DNA of 64,000 bases. It comes from Streptomyces wuyuanensis (lineage in GTDB: Bacteria; Actinomycetota; Actinomycetes; Streptomycetales; Streptomycetaceae). Positions 51,201 through 60,675 of the stretch are shown here, piece by piece. The DNA lies in assembly GCF_900103455.1 (NCBI RefSeq), contig NZ_FNHI01000023.1, positions 62,001 to 126,000 of the forward strand, read 5' to 3'. Below the pieces are notes generated by a model, which saw only the letters and a program-made list of their open reading frames with translations, had not been told where the DNA came from and ran no database searches. The first letter of the stretch is position 1; each line of letters starts with the position of its first letter. A program made the translations under genes and the position numbers.

Positions 51201-54200
51201 GGCCAGCGCCGGGCACTGGAGCGGGCGCACCGCAACGCGGGCACGTCGCCGGCGGACGTGGGGCTGGTGGAGGCGCACGGGACGGGCACCGTCGTCGGCG
51301 ACAGGACCGAACTGAACGTCCTCACCGAGGTGTTCGAGGCCGCGGGAGTGACCCCGGGCAGCTGTGTGCTGGGGTCCGTCAAGTCGCAGATCGGGCACAC
51401 CAAGTGCGCCGCGGGCCTGGCCGGGCTGATCAAGACCGTGATGGCCCTGCACACCGGCGTCCGGCCGCCCACCCTGCATCTCGAGCGGCCCAACGCCGCC
51501 TGGCGGGAGGACCGCAGCCCGTTCGTCTTCCACCGCGAGGCACTGCCGTGGGCCGCACCGCCCGAGCGGCGCGTCGCGGGCCTGAGCGCGTTCGGCTTCG
51601 GCGGGACCAACTTCCATGTGGTGCTGGGCGCCCACGGCGGCGAGGTGCCTCCCCCGCACGGGCGTGCCGCGTGGCCCGCCGAACTGTTCCTGTTCCGCGG
51701 GGCGGTCCCGGGGGCCGCGCACCGGGCCGCTCAGGAGCTGCTGGAGACGGCGTCGGCGGACGGCGACGGAGCGAGCGCGTGGCGGCTGCGGGATCTGGCG
51801 CTCGCCGCCGCGCGGCGGGCCGAGGCGGACGGCGGTCCGGTGCGGATCGCCGTCGTGGCGAAGGATCGCGAGGGCCTGTGCCGGCAGCTGCGGCGTGCCC
51901 TGGACGGTGAGCACGATCCGGGTGCGGGGATCCACCTCGCCGACGGCGGGGCGGCGGCCGCTGCCCCGGGCGTCGACGGCACGGCGGACGACGGGCCCCG
52001 CGGCGGGGGTACCGGAGGCAAGGTCGCCTTCCTCTTCCCCGGGCAGGGCAGCCAGCGAACCGGCATGTTCGCCGGCCTCTTCGCCGCCTTCCCCGATCTG
52101 CAGCACCTCCTCGCACTCGACCCCGGCACGGCCGCGGCACTGCACCCTCCGGCCGCGTTCACGGAGTCCGTGCACGGACGCGCCACCGCCGCGCTCACCG
52201 ACACCCGGGCCGCCCAGCCCGCGCTCGGCATGGCGGGCCTCGCCGCCTACGCGCTGCTGACGCGGGCCGGGGTGGTGCCCGACATGGCGGCGGGCCACAG
52301 CTACGGGGAACTGGTCGCGCTGAGCGCCGCCGGGGCCGTCGATCCGGAGACCCTGCTGACGCTGAGTTCCGAGCGCGCCGCCGCGATCCTCGCGGCCGCC
52401 GGGGACGATCCCGGGGCCATGGCGGCGGTGGCCGCGTCCGCGGCGGACGTCGAGCGGATCCTGGGTGCGCCGGGGGCGGGCGGCGGCGGCAACGGTGCGG
52501 GCGACGGCAACGGTGCAGGCGACGCCGGCAGCGCCGTGGCCGGCGGGCTCCCGCGCGGCGGGCTCCTGGGCGGCGGGCTCGTCGTGGCCAATCACAACAC
52601 ACCGCGGCAGACGGTGATCTCCGGCCCCACCGCGGCCGTGGAGACCGCGCTGCGGCTGCTGCGCGACGCGGGCCTAGGTGCGAAGCGACTGCCGGTCGCG
52701 TGCGCGTTCCACAGCCCGCTGGTCGCCGGAGCGGGTGAGCGGTTCGCGCGCGTACTGGCCCGGCACCCGGTGAGTCCGCCGGAGTTCCCGGTGTGGTCGA
52801 ACCGTACCGCCGAGCCCTACCGGGCGAGCCCCGACGGGATCCGTGCGGAGCTGGCCGAGCAGATCGGTGCGCCGGTGCGCTTCGCCGAGCAGATCGAGGC
52901 GATGTACGCGGCCGGCGCGCGGGTCTTCGTCGAGTGCGGCCCGGGACGGGTGCTGACCGGGCTGGTGGCCGACATCCTCGGCGACCGCCCGCACCGGACC
53001 GTGGCGTGCGCTCCCCGGCCTGCGAGCGGACTCCCGGACCTCCTCGACGCGCTGGCCCGGCTGGCGGTGGCCGGTGTGCCGGTCACCACCGGCTGGATGC
53101 TCCGGGGACGTGACGGGGTGGACCCGCGCCGGGCCGGGGGCGGCCGGCGGCCCGGCTGGACGGTCGACGGGCATCTCGTCCGCACCGCGTCCGGCGAACT
53201 CCTGCCCGGTGCGCTGGCACCGGCCCGACGTGTCGTGGAGACGACTGTGACGAACCATCACGGGGGCTGGGCGGCCGAGGGCGCCGCGACCGGCCAGGAC
53301 GCGCTGATCGCCGAGTTCCTGCGCACCAGCAGGGAGATGCTGGCGGCCCAGCGCGACGTGCTGCTGACGTACTTCGGCGGCGGTCGGGCGCCGGACCACC
53401 CGCTTCCCGCACCCGCCGGTCCTGCGCCCACCCACGCACTGCCGGCGGGGAGTCCGCAGGCACGGGAGCCGGAGTTCACCGGCGCCCCCACGGCCGGGAC
53501 GGCTCCCGCCGCCGGCCCGGTCGCGTGGCCGGAGCGGACGGGGCTCCCGGGCGGCGGCGCGGAATCCGCCGGGCCGCCGTCCGGTGACGACGTCCTGCGA
53601 CTGATCGTGGACATCATCAGCGAACGCACCGGCTATCCGGCCGACATGGTCGAGCCCGGCCTCGATCTGGAAGCGGATCTGAGCATCGACTCGATCAAAC
53701 GCACCGAGATCGTCGGTGAGCTGGCCGGGCGGCTCGTCTCGGCCGGAGCGGTCCCGGCCGGCACGGGTTCGCTGGACGACACCGCCATGGAGGGCCTGTC
53801 CCGGGCGAGAACCGCCGAGGCGCTGGCCGCCGGGATCACCGCCCTGCTGCCCGGTGCCGCGGACGCGCGGGACGGTGGTCCGGCTCGCGCGGCCGAGCCC
53901 GGACCGCCGTCCGCCGCAGCGCCCGTCCCCGCCGCCGATGGGGGTGGCGACGAGCCGTACCCGGCCGCGTACGCGACCACGGCCACGGCCGCGGCTGGGG
54001 ACACCAGCGTCCGGCCGGCGGAGCCGGCGCTGCGCCTCCACTCCACGGACGACCGGGACACCGCGGCGACGGCACCGGCGGAAGGCCCCCGTACGGCCCT
54101 GCCGAAACGCCTCGAACTGCGGAAGGTGCCCTTGAGCGGAGGTCCCGGTGCCGCGACGCCCACTGCTCTCCAGGGGCGGCGGTTCGCGCTGCTCGGCGAC

Positions 54201-55613
54201 GGAGACGGCGAACTCGCGGGGGTGGCGAGGGCGCTCACGGCGGAGCTGGAGCGGCACGGTGCCGTGCCCGTCGTCCTCGGCGCCGAGGCGACGCTTCCGC
54301 CGCAGAACGGCCACGGTCCGCTCGACGGCGTGGTCCTCCTCGGCCCGCTGGCCACCTCAGGGCCGCCGGTGCTGCCCGCCGCCTTCCCGGCCGTCAGGGC
54401 CGCACTGGCCGGAAGGCCCGCCCGGCTGGTCGCCGTGCGCCTCGCCGAGGAGGGCCGGGCGACGGAGCGTTCGGCGGGGCTGCGCGGACTCTTCCGTACG
54501 ATCGCCCGGGAGTGCCCGGACACCGAACCCATCGTGGTCGACCTCGACCCGGGCGGCGGGGCGCACCCGCTGCGCACGCCGGAGGGTGTCGCCGCGGTGG
54601 TGGTCGAGGAGCTGTCCGGGGCGGGCGGGACCCCGGTCGTGGTGCGCGACGCCGACGGCCGTCACGGGTGGGAGGCGGTCGAGGCGCCCCTCGGGCTGAC
54701 GGCGGTGACCGGGGCGGGCCCCGCCGGGGACGGGTCGGCCGAAGCGGCGGCACTCGGGCTCGACCGGGACTCGGTCGTCCTGCTCACCGGTGGGGCGCGC
54801 GGCATCACGGCCACGTTCGCCGTCGCACTCGCCCGCGCCTCCCGCTGCCGTGTCGAACTGCTCGGCAGGACGCCCGCCCCTGCCGGGCCGGAGGAACCGG
54901 CGACGGCGGCGGCCGGGGACAGGGCGGCGCTGCGCCGCGTGCTCGCCGCACAGGGCGGGTACGGCTCCCCCGCCGAGATCGGCCGGACGGCCGAACTGCT
55001 CCTGGCCCAGCGGGAGATATCCGCCACCCTGGCCGCCCTCGAAGCCGCCGGGAGCCGGGTCCGCTACCGCAGCGTCGACTGCCGCGACTCCGCGGCCGTG
55101 CTCCAGGCGGTGAAGGAGATCCACGCCGACCACGGGCGTCTCGACGGAGTCGTCCACGCCGCCGGCGTGATCGACGACAGGCTGATCGCGGACAAGTCCG
55201 CCGAGTCGTTCGAGCGGGTGTACGGCACCAAGGTCGCCGGTGCCGCCTCGCTGCTCTCGGCGCTCGGGGAACTCCCCGACGGCGGACCGCAGTTCGTGGT
55301 GCTGTTCGGCAGTGTCTCCGCGGTGTTCGGCAACCGGGGCCAGGCGGACTACGCGGCCGCCAACGACGCCCTGGAGACGCTCGGCGCGCAGTGGAGGGCC
55401 CGCACCGGGCGAAGGGCGCTGACGGTCCACTGGGGCCCCTGGGCCCCCGGCGGGCTCCACACCGGAATGGTCGGCCCGGAGCTCGCCCGCGAGTACGCCC
55501 GGCGGGGGATCGCCCTGATCGACCCCGAGGAGGGGCCGCTCGCGCTGCTGAGGGAACTCGCCTGGGGCGACCCGGCGACCGGGGCGGTCGTCCACACCGC
55601 GTCGGAGTGGTGA
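48255..55613 (+). CDS. Iterative polyketide/secondary-lipid synthase: (FMN-ER)x2-KS-AT-ACP-KR
   Basis: The 2452-residue protein has a rare order. Residues 1-230 and about 260-640 are two nitronate-monooxygenase/PfaD-like FMN domains (SECGGPVGELSTF; ECGGHVGPRNSFPLWEAQL). KS from residue 685: Cys873 in DAACASS, His1008 in VEAHGTGT, His1048 in GHTKCAAG. AT from 1256: LFPGQGSQRTGMF, Ser1349 in GHSYGE. One ACP has Ser1813 in LSIDSIKR. KR from about 2174: LTGGARGITATFA, Tyr2366 in ADYAAAND. All catalytic residues are present. ATG 48255 is followed by a second ATG; the frame opens at 48153. Confidence 0.93.
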   Translation: MMNSVEHNVDLVIGITPFGEPDARLAAAVCRAGGLGVLDLGSGDRRAREALAALRRWAPGRHGLRIGPRCTPGPGDLLPGPGSSDGPSAVVLAPDSAWDTTAIPQDPGLRVLVEVTGLEAARRAVDSGAAGLIARGSECGGPVGELSTFVLLQQLLATAELGVPVWACGGMAPRTAAAAVVGGAAGVVLDTQLALLAESQLPEPVAALLRTADGSETTVSGGRRTLRRRGPAGRSPATDGASPAGPVPVGQDAFLAARFAERWGDSGRAVRAVLDAVRAAVRDAEGEGTAAGALGPDSAMSRALGTRLPVAQGPMTRVSDGAAFASAVAEDGALPFIALALAGAEQSRTMLEEARRALDGRPWGVGILGFAPEETRTAQLAAVRAAGPTHAIVAGGRPSQARVLEEAGIKAFLHVPSPGLLRQFLDAGARRFVFEGAECGGHVGPRNSFPLWEAQLAVLEDFLDGVGRRSDEATARADAERVEVFLAGGIHDERSAAMAATLAAPLTARGCAVGTLMGTAYLFTEEAVAHGAVLPLFQRRVLAAERTALLETAPGHATRCVPSPFSEAFGTLAAGMRADGLADREVWERLERLNVGRLRIAAKGVERADGGVLGPVDEERQLAEGMFMAGEAAVLRSATTTVARLHSAVSEGAARFLTERAAALASHPGLGAGGTAPAEPEPPRPLDVAVVGMACMFPGAPDLASFWANVLDGVDSVGEVPRDRWDPGVHGVEAGGTVTSRWGGFLPPIPFDALRYGIPPASLGSIEPVQLLALEAARRALDDAGLGDHGGRTFDRTRTGVVFGAEPGSDLSNATTLRAVLPSYFGAVPKGLEDQLPQLTEDSFPGMLANVISGRIASRLDLGGPNFTVDAACASSLAAVDVACKELVAGTSDMMLCGGADLHNGVNDYVLFSSVHALSPTGRCRAFDGSADGIALGEGVACVVLKRLADAERDGDRIYGVVKGIGSSSDGRSLGLTAPRPEGQRRALERAHRNAGTSPADVGLVEAHGTGTVVGDRTELNVLTEVFEAAGVTPGSCVLGSVKSQIGHTKCAAGLAGLIKTVMALHTGVRPPTLHLERPNAAWREDRSPFVFHREALPWAAPPERRVAGLSAFGFGGTNFHVVLGAHGGEVPPPHGRAAWPAELFLFRGAVPGAAHRAAQELLETASADGDGASAWRLRDLALAAARRAEADGGPVRIAVVAKDREGLCRQLRRALDGEHDPGAGIHLADGGAAAAAPGVDGTADDGPRGGGTGGKVAFLFPGQGSQRTGMFAGLFAAFPDLQHLLALDPGTAAALHPPAAFTESVHGRATAALTDTRAAQPALGMAGLAAYALLTRAGVVPDMAAGHSYGELVALSAAGAVDPETLLTLSSERAAAILAAAGDDPGAMAAVAASAADVERILGAPGAGGGGNGAGDGNGAGDAGSAVAGGLPRGGLLGGGLVVANHNTPRQTVISGPTAAVETALRLLRDAGLGAKRLPVACAFHSPLVAGAGERFARVLARHPVSPPEFPVWSNRTAEPYRASPDGIRAELAEQIGAPVRFAEQIEAMYAAGARVFVECGPGRVLTGLVADILGDRPHRTVACAPRPASGLPDLLDALARLAVAGVPVTTGWMLRGRDGVDPRRAGGGRRPGWTVDGHLVRTASGELLPGALAPARRVVETTVTNHHGGWAAEGAATGQDALIAEFLRTSREMLAAQRDVLLTYFGGGRAPDHPLPAPAGPAPTHALPAGSPQAREPEFTGAPTAGTAPAAGPVAWPERTGLPGGGAESAGPPSGDDVLRLIVDIISERTGYPADMVEPGLDLEADLSIDSIKRTEIVGELAGRLVSAGAVPAGTGSLDDTAMEGLSRARTAEALAAGITALLPGAADARDGGPARAAEPGPPSAAAPVPAADGGGDEPYPAAYATTATAAAGDTSVRPAEPALRLHSTDDRDTAATAPAEGPRTALPKRLELRKVPLSGGPGAATPTALQGRRFALLGDGDGELAGVARALTAELERHGAVPVVLGAEATLPPQNGHGPLDGVVLLGPLATSGPPVLPAAFPAVRAALAGRPARLVAVRLAEEGRATERSAGLRGLFRTIARECPDTEPIVVDLDPGGGAHPLRTPEGVAAVVVEELSGAGGTPVVVRDADGRHGWEAVEAPLGLTAVTGAGPAGDGSAEAAALGLDRDSVVLLTGGARGITATFAVALARASRCRVELLGRTPAPAGPEEPATAAAGDRAALRRVLAAQGGYGSPAEIGRTAELLLAQREISATLAALEAAGSRVRYRSVDCRDSAAVLQAVKEIHADHGRLDGVVHAAGVIDDRLIADKSAESFERVYGTKVAGAASLLSALGELPDGGPQFVVLFGSVSAVFGNRGQADYAAANDALETLGAQWRARTGRRALTVHWGPWAPGGLHTGMVGPELAREYARRGIALIDPEEGPLALLRELAWGDPATGAVVHTASEW

Positions 55614-55614
55614 C

Positions 55615-58600
55615 TTGACCGCTGAAGGGGCGGGGGCAGGCGCGGACCGGGCTGCCGCCGCCCGGCGGGCGGGCGGCACCCGCGGCCGCAGTGCCGTGCC
55701 CATCGCCGTCACGGGCATGGCCGTGCTGCTGCCGGGCGCCCGGGATCTGGCGGCGTACTGGCGCAATCTCGTCAGCGGGTTCGACGCGGTCGGCGAGGTG
55801 CCCGAGGACCGTTGGGACGCCTCGTACTACCGCCCCGGCTCCGCGGACGGACCGGCCGCGGCGGACCAGGTGTACTGCCGGCGCGGCGGCTTCGTGGACT
55901 CGCCTGCGCAGGTGGACGTGACCCGCTTCGGCATCATGCCGAGTTCGGTGTCCGGTACCGAGCCCGACCAGCTGATCGCGCTCCACGTGGCGGCGTCCGC
56001 CCTCGCGGACGCCGGCGGCGAGGACCGGTTGCCGGCCCGGGACCGGATCGGCGTCGTGCTGGGCCGAGGCGGCTATCTGACACCGGGGCTGGTCCGCCTG
56101 GACCAGCGGGTGCGCACCGCCGCCCAGCTGGTGCGCACGCTCGGCGAGTTGCTGCCGGGGCTCGGGACCGAGCAGCTCGCCCGGGTACGGGAGGCGTTCA
56201 CGGAACGCCTGGGTCCCGACCGGCCGGAGAACGCCATCGGGCTCGTTCCCAATCTGGCCGCCTCCCGGCTGGCCAACCGGCTCGATCTGCGCGGCCCCGC
56301 CTACACCGTGGACGCCGCCTGTGCCTCCTCGCTCGTCGCCGTGGACCAGGCGGTGGGCGAACTGGCGTCCGGCCGCAGCGACCTGATGCTCGCCGGCGGG
56401 GTGCACCACTGCCACGACATCACGTTGTGGAGCGTCTTCTCCCAGCTTCGCGCCCTGTCCCCCAGCCAGCGCATCCGCCCGTTCCACCGGGACGCGGACG
56501 GCATCCTCATCGGCGAGGGCACCGGCGTGGTGGTGCTGAAGCGGCTGGCGGACGCCCAGCGGGACGGGGACCGGGTCTACGCGGTCGTCCGGGGCACGGC
56601 TGTCGGCAGCGACGGGCGTACGGCCGGACTGGTCAGCCCCGATCCGGGCGGCCAGATCCGCGCCGTGCGGCGGGCGTGGGAAGCGGCCGGCCTCGACCCG
56701 GCCGAGACCGGGTCGATCGGTCTGCTGGAGGCGCACGGCACCGCCACTCCCGCCGGCGACGCGGCCGAACTCCGCACACTGGCGGAGGTGTTCGGGCCTC
56801 CGACCGGTCGTGACGCCGTCGGAGGGGACGGCGGTTCGGCGGTGATCGGGTCGGTGAAGTCCATGATCGGCCACGCGATGCCGGCGGCGGGGGTCGCAGG
56901 CCTGGTCAAGGCGGCTCTCGCCGTGCACCACGCGACGCTGCTGCCGACCCTCCACTGCGACGATCCCCATCCCGCGCTCGCCGGCACGCGTTTCCGTCCG
57001 CTGGCGGAGGCGGCGCCCTGGGAATCCGGCCCCGCGGGCACCCCGCGCCGGGCGGCCGTGAACGCCTTCGGGTTCGGCGGGGTCAACGCCCACGTCGTCC
57101 TCGAACAGGCCCCGGACACGGTGGCGTCGACGACCGGAACGCGCCGGCGGGCCGCCGCCCTCCCCGCTGCCGCCGGGGAGGGTCCGGGCGGCTCCGGGCG
57201 GGCGGCCGCCGTCACCACCGTGGTCGAGCGGGAGCGTGCGCTGCTGCTCACCGCCGGTACGCCGGAAGACCTCGCGGCGCGACTGGACACGGACGACTCG
57301 ACGCTGCTGTCCTCGGGGCCCGCCGCCCCGGCGGGACCGGGAGCGGGGCCGACCCGTCTCGGCATCGTCGATCCGACACCGAAGCGGCTGGCGCTCGCCC
57401 GCCGAGTCGCCGCCAAGGGCCGGGCGTGGCACGGCCGCGGCGATGTGTGGTTCGCGCCTCACCCGCTGCTCGGCGGCGAGCGACCGGGCCGCATCGCCTT
57501 CGTCTTTCCCGGGCTGGAAGGCGAGTTCGAGCCGCGCGTCGACGATGTCGCCGACCGCTTCGGGCTGTCCCTGCCGGGGCCGTCCGGCGACGCGGGGGCC
57601 GAGGTCGGGGACGTCGGCCGGCACGGGCTCGGCGTGGTCGCGGTGGGCAGGCTGCTGGACGCGGCGCTGCGGCGGATGGGCGTCGTGCCGGAGGCGGTGG
57701 CCGGGCACAGCGTCGGCGAGTGGACGGCGATGGCGGTCGCCGGCCTGTACGCCGAGCACGCCGTGGACGACTTCATGGCCTCGCTCGACCCCGACTCGGT
57801 CACCGTTCCGGACCTCGCCTTCGCCGCGGTGGGGGCGTCCGCGGATCGCGTACGGGTGGGGCTCGAGGGCCTCGGTCTGCCGGTGACCCTGTCCCATGAC
57901 AACGCGCCGAGCCAGTCGATGGTGTGCGGACCGCCGGACGCGGTCGAGGAGTTCGCGCGCTCCTTCCGCGCGGAGGGAGTGCTGTGCCGGGTGCTGCCGT
58001 TCCGCTCGGGATTCCACACGCCCATGCTGGAGCCCGCCCTGGGGCCGTTCCGCACCGCGGCCGAGCGTTTCGCGCTGCACACGCCGACCGTGCCGGTCTG
58101 GTCGGGGACGACCGCAGCCCCCTTCCCCCGTGACGAGGCCGCGATCCGGGAACTGTTCGTCCGCCATCTGCTGGAGCCCGTGCGGTTCCGTCAGTTGACC
58201 GAGTCGCTGTACGCGGCGGGGTTCCGGGCCTTCGTCCAGGTCGGTACGGGAGCGCTCGGGTCGCTCATCGGCGACACTCTGTCGGGGCGCGACCATCTCG
58301 TCGTCGCCGCCAACACCCCGCACCGCACGGGCCTGGCTCAGCTGCGGCGCGTGGCGGTGGCGCTGTGGGCCGTGGGCGCGGCGGTCGAACCGGACGTGGT
58401 CGACCGTCCCGGCACCTCACCGGCCGGCGCGCCGGAGCACCGGACTCCCCCGGCGTGCGCCGATGCCGGCGCGAGGCCCCGGACCGCTGCCACCGTGGCC
58501 GGGGGCGGTGGCGCCGCCCGGTCGCTGCCTCCGGTGCGTCTCGACCTGAGCGGGGGTCTGGTCTCGCTGGATCCGGGCGTACTGTCCGGGCTGCGGCTGT

Positions 58601-60675
58601 CGCCGCTGCCGGCCGAGCACGGTGGCCCGGTGACGGCCGCGGCGGCGGTGCCCGCCGTGCAGGCCCCGGCGGCTGCCGGTGCGGTGCGGCCGGCGGAGCA
58701 GGCCGTGGCCGGCGGCGTCGCCGGTCGTCCCGTCGGCCTCGGTGGCCCATGGCGCCCGGACGCCGTGCCCGGAGGCGGAGGCCCGGCGGACCGCTTCCCG
58801 GCGCTGGCCGAACTCGACGCGCTGATGCGGGAGACGGCAGCCACCGCCGCCGAGCTCGTCGAGGCGGCCGGCCGCCGGGCGTCGCCGCCGGGCCGGCCCG
58901 CCGGCGCGGCACGGGACGTCCCCGCCTCACCGCGCCCCGTTCACGCGGCGCGCACCGTCCAACGGCCGCCTTCGGCATCCCGTGCCGCGGTGCCCCGTAC
59001 AAGCACGCCGAGTACAGGCGTGCCCCGCACGGGTCCGGCGCCGGCCGCGACGCCTCCCGCGCGCTCGGAGTACACGGTCCGGGTGGGCACCGAGGCGATG
59101 CCCCACCTGCTGGACCACTGCTTCTTCCGGCAGCGGGCGGGCTGGCCCGAGGTCGCCGACCGATGGCCCGTCGTCCCGGCGACGACGATCGTCCACCACC
59201 TGATGGAGGCGGCCGAGCGCAGCGCACCCGGTATGCGCGCGATCGCCGTGCACGAGGCCAGGTTCGACCGCTGGATCACCGCCGCCGAGCCGGCGGACGT
59301 GACGGTCACCGCCGCCCCCGCGGGGCCCGGGCGGGTGGCCGTGTCGTTCGGGCCGCACGCGCGCGCGGTGGTCGAGGTAGCCGCCTGCCACCCGGCGCCC
59401 CCGCCTCCCTGGGATCCGGCGCCCTTCCGGGCCGAACGCGTGCCCGGCCACTCGGCGGCCCAGTTGTACGACGAGCGCTGGATGTTCCACGGCCCCGCGT
59501 ACCAGGGGGTCACCGCGCTGCGGGGCATCGGCGAGCGGCACGTCCGCGCGGTGCTGGCCACGCCCCCGGCGCCGGGAGCCCTGCTCGACAACGTGGGACA
59601 GGTGCTCGGCTACTGGATCATGGCCACCGCCGCCGAACGGACGGTCGTGTTCCCCGTGCGGATGCGGCACATGCGGTTCTTCGGTCCCGCCCCGCGTCCC
59701 GGCACCGAGGTCGAATGCCTGATCCGCGTCACCTCGCTCACCCGCGAACTCCTCGAAGCGGACGCCCTGCTGACATCCGGCGGCCGGGTCTGGGCGGAGC
59801 TCACCGGCTGGCAGGACCGCAGGTTCGACAACGATCCGCACACCCGCCCGGTCGAGCGCTTCCCTGAGCGCCACACACTGTCCGCGCACCGCCCCGGCGG
59901 CTGGGCGCTGCTCCACGAACGCTGGCCGGACCTGGCGTCACGCGATCTGATCATGCGCAACATGCTGGGGAGCGCCGAACGCACCGCCTACGAACGGCAC
60001 TCGCCGCGCGGCCGCCGGCAGTGGCTGCTGGGCCGGATCGCCGTCAAGGACGCCGTACGGCAGTGGCTGTGGCAGCAGGGCGAGGGCCCGGTCTTCCCGG
60101 CCGAGCTGAGCGTCGGCAACGACGAGCGGGGACGCCCCCGGGTGACCGGGTCGCACGGCCGGGCCCTGCCGCCGCTGGCCGTCTCCCTCGCCCACCGGGC
60201 AGAGGCGGCGGTGGCGATCGTACGGCCGTGCGGGCAGGCGCCGGACGGTGGCCCGGTCACCGGCCCCGGCATCGACATCGAGGAGGTCGCCGAGCCGTCC
60301 GGGGCCACTCTGGACGCTGCCCTGACCCCCGGTGAACGCGAACTGCTGACGGTCTGCCGGACCGGTGCCGGCACTGGTGCCGCCGCTTCCGAAGCACTCT
60401 GGTTCACCCGGTTCTGGGCGGCGAAGGAGGCGGCGGCCAAGGCGGAGGGAACCGGCTTCGGCGGCCGCCCCAGGGACTTCGCCGTCGTGGCGGCGTCCGG
60501 GGACCGGCTGACGGTCGAGGTGCGCGGCACGCCGGGCGGGCCGGTCCGTGCGTACCGGATCCGGTGCGAACAGGTGGCCAATCCCCCGGGCCTTCCCGCG
60601 CGTTCGTACGTCGTGGCGTGGACGGAAGGGCCGGAACAGGACGGGGACAGGCACGAGGAGGAGGACGGTACGTGA
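55615..60675 (+). CDS. Iterative synthase subunit: KS-AT-DH-phosphopantetheinyl transferase
   Basis: The 1686-residue partner starts at TTG, one base after the previous stop. KS (residues 27-500) has Cys236, His374 and His420, so it is catalytic, not a chain-length factor. AT (about 625-920) has Ser699 in GHSVGEW but a variant FPGLEGEF in place of the usual GQG. After a Pro/Ala linker, a dehydratase begins with LLDHCFFRQRAGWPEVADRWP (His1168) as in enediyne and PUFA-type synthases. The C-terminus (about 1440-1660) is an Sfp-type transferase: GIDIEEV and FWAAKEAAAKAEG, able to prime the ACPs in the complex. Confidence 0.92.
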   Translation: MTAEGAGAGADRAAAARRAGGTRGRSAVPIAVTGMAVLLPGARDLAAYWRNLVSGFDAVGEVPEDRWDASYYRPGSADGPAAADQVYCRRGGFVDSPAQVDVTRFGIMPSSVSGTEPDQLIALHVAASALADAGGEDRLPARDRIGVVLGRGGYLTPGLVRLDQRVRTAAQLVRTLGELLPGLGTEQLARVREAFTERLGPDRPENAIGLVPNLAASRLANRLDLRGPAYTVDAACASSLVAVDQAVGELASGRSDLMLAGGVHHCHDITLWSVFSQLRALSPSQRIRPFHRDADGILIGEGTGVVVLKRLADAQRDGDRVYAVVRGTAVGSDGRTAGLVSPDPGGQIRAVRRAWEAAGLDPAETGSIGLLEAHGTATPAGDAAELRTLAEVFGPPTGRDAVGGDGGSAVIGSVKSMIGHAMPAAGVAGLVKAALAVHHATLLPTLHCDDPHPALAGTRFRPLAEAAPWESGPAGTPRRAAVNAFGFGGVNAHVVLEQAPDTVASTTGTRRRAAALPAAAGEGPGGSGRAAAVTTVVERERALLLTAGTPEDLAARLDTDDSTLLSSGPAAPAGPGAGPTRLGIVDPTPKRLALARRVAAKGRAWHGRGDVWFAPHPLLGGERPGRIAFVFPGLEGEFEPRVDDVADRFGLSLPGPSGDAGAEVGDVGRHGLGVVAVGRLLDAALRRMGVVPEAVAGHSVGEWTAMAVAGLYAEHAVDDFMASLDPDSVTVPDLAFAAVGASADRVRVGLEGLGLPVTLSHDNAPSQSMVCGPPDAVEEFARSFRAEGVLCRVLPFRSGFHTPMLEPALGPFRTAAERFALHTPTVPVWSGTTAAPFPRDEAAIRELFVRHLLEPVRFRQLTESLYAAGFRAFVQVGTGALGSLIGDTLSGRDHLVVAANTPHRTGLAQLRRVAVALWAVGAAVEPDVVDRPGTSPAGAPEHRTPPACADAGARPRTAATVAGGGGAARSLPPVRLDLSGGLVSLDPGVLSGLRLSPLPAEHGGPVTAAAAVPAVQAPAAAGAVRPAEQAVAGGVAGRPVGLGGPWRPDAVPGGGGPADRFPALAELDALMRETAATAAELVEAAGRRASPPGRPAGAARDVPASPRPVHAARTVQRPPSASRAAVPRTSTPSTGVPRTGPAPAATPPARSEYTVRVGTEAMPHLLDHCFFRQRAGWPEVADRWPVVPATTIVHHLMEAAERSAPGMRAIAVHEARFDRWITAAEPADVTVTAAPAGPGRVAVSFGPHARAVVEVAACHPAPPPPWDPAPFRAERVPGHSAAQLYDERWMFHGPAYQGVTALRGIGERHVRAVLATPPAPGALLDNVGQVLGYWIMATAAERTVVFPVRMRHMRFFGPAPRPGTEVECLIRVTSLTRELLEADALLTSGGRVWAELTGWQDRRFDNDPHTRPVERFPERHTLSAHRPGGWALLHERWPDLASRDLIMRNMLGSAERTAYERHSPRGRRQWLLGRIAVKDAVRQWLWQQGEGPVFPAELSVGNDERGRPRVTGSHGRALPPLAVSLAHRAEAAVAIVRPCGQAPDGGPVTGPGIDIEEVAEPSGATLDAALTPGERELLTVCRTGAGTGAAASEALWFTRFWAAKEAAAKAEGTGFGGRPRDFAVVAASGDRLTVEVRGTPGGPVRAYRIRCEQVANPPGLPARSYVVAWTEGPEQDGDRHEEEDGT

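Noticed and set aside
49503..52595. Long minus-strand frame opposite the polyketide synthase
   Set aside because: Antisense to intact KS and AT domains; composition and codon bias are those of a shadow frame.
48255..60675. Enediyne core synthase (PksE)
   Set aside because: PksE is a single KS-AT-ACP-KR-DH-PPTase chain and comes with characteristic accessory genes; here there are two KS-AT pairs on two chains and FMN reductase domains, and no enediyne accessory gene is visible.
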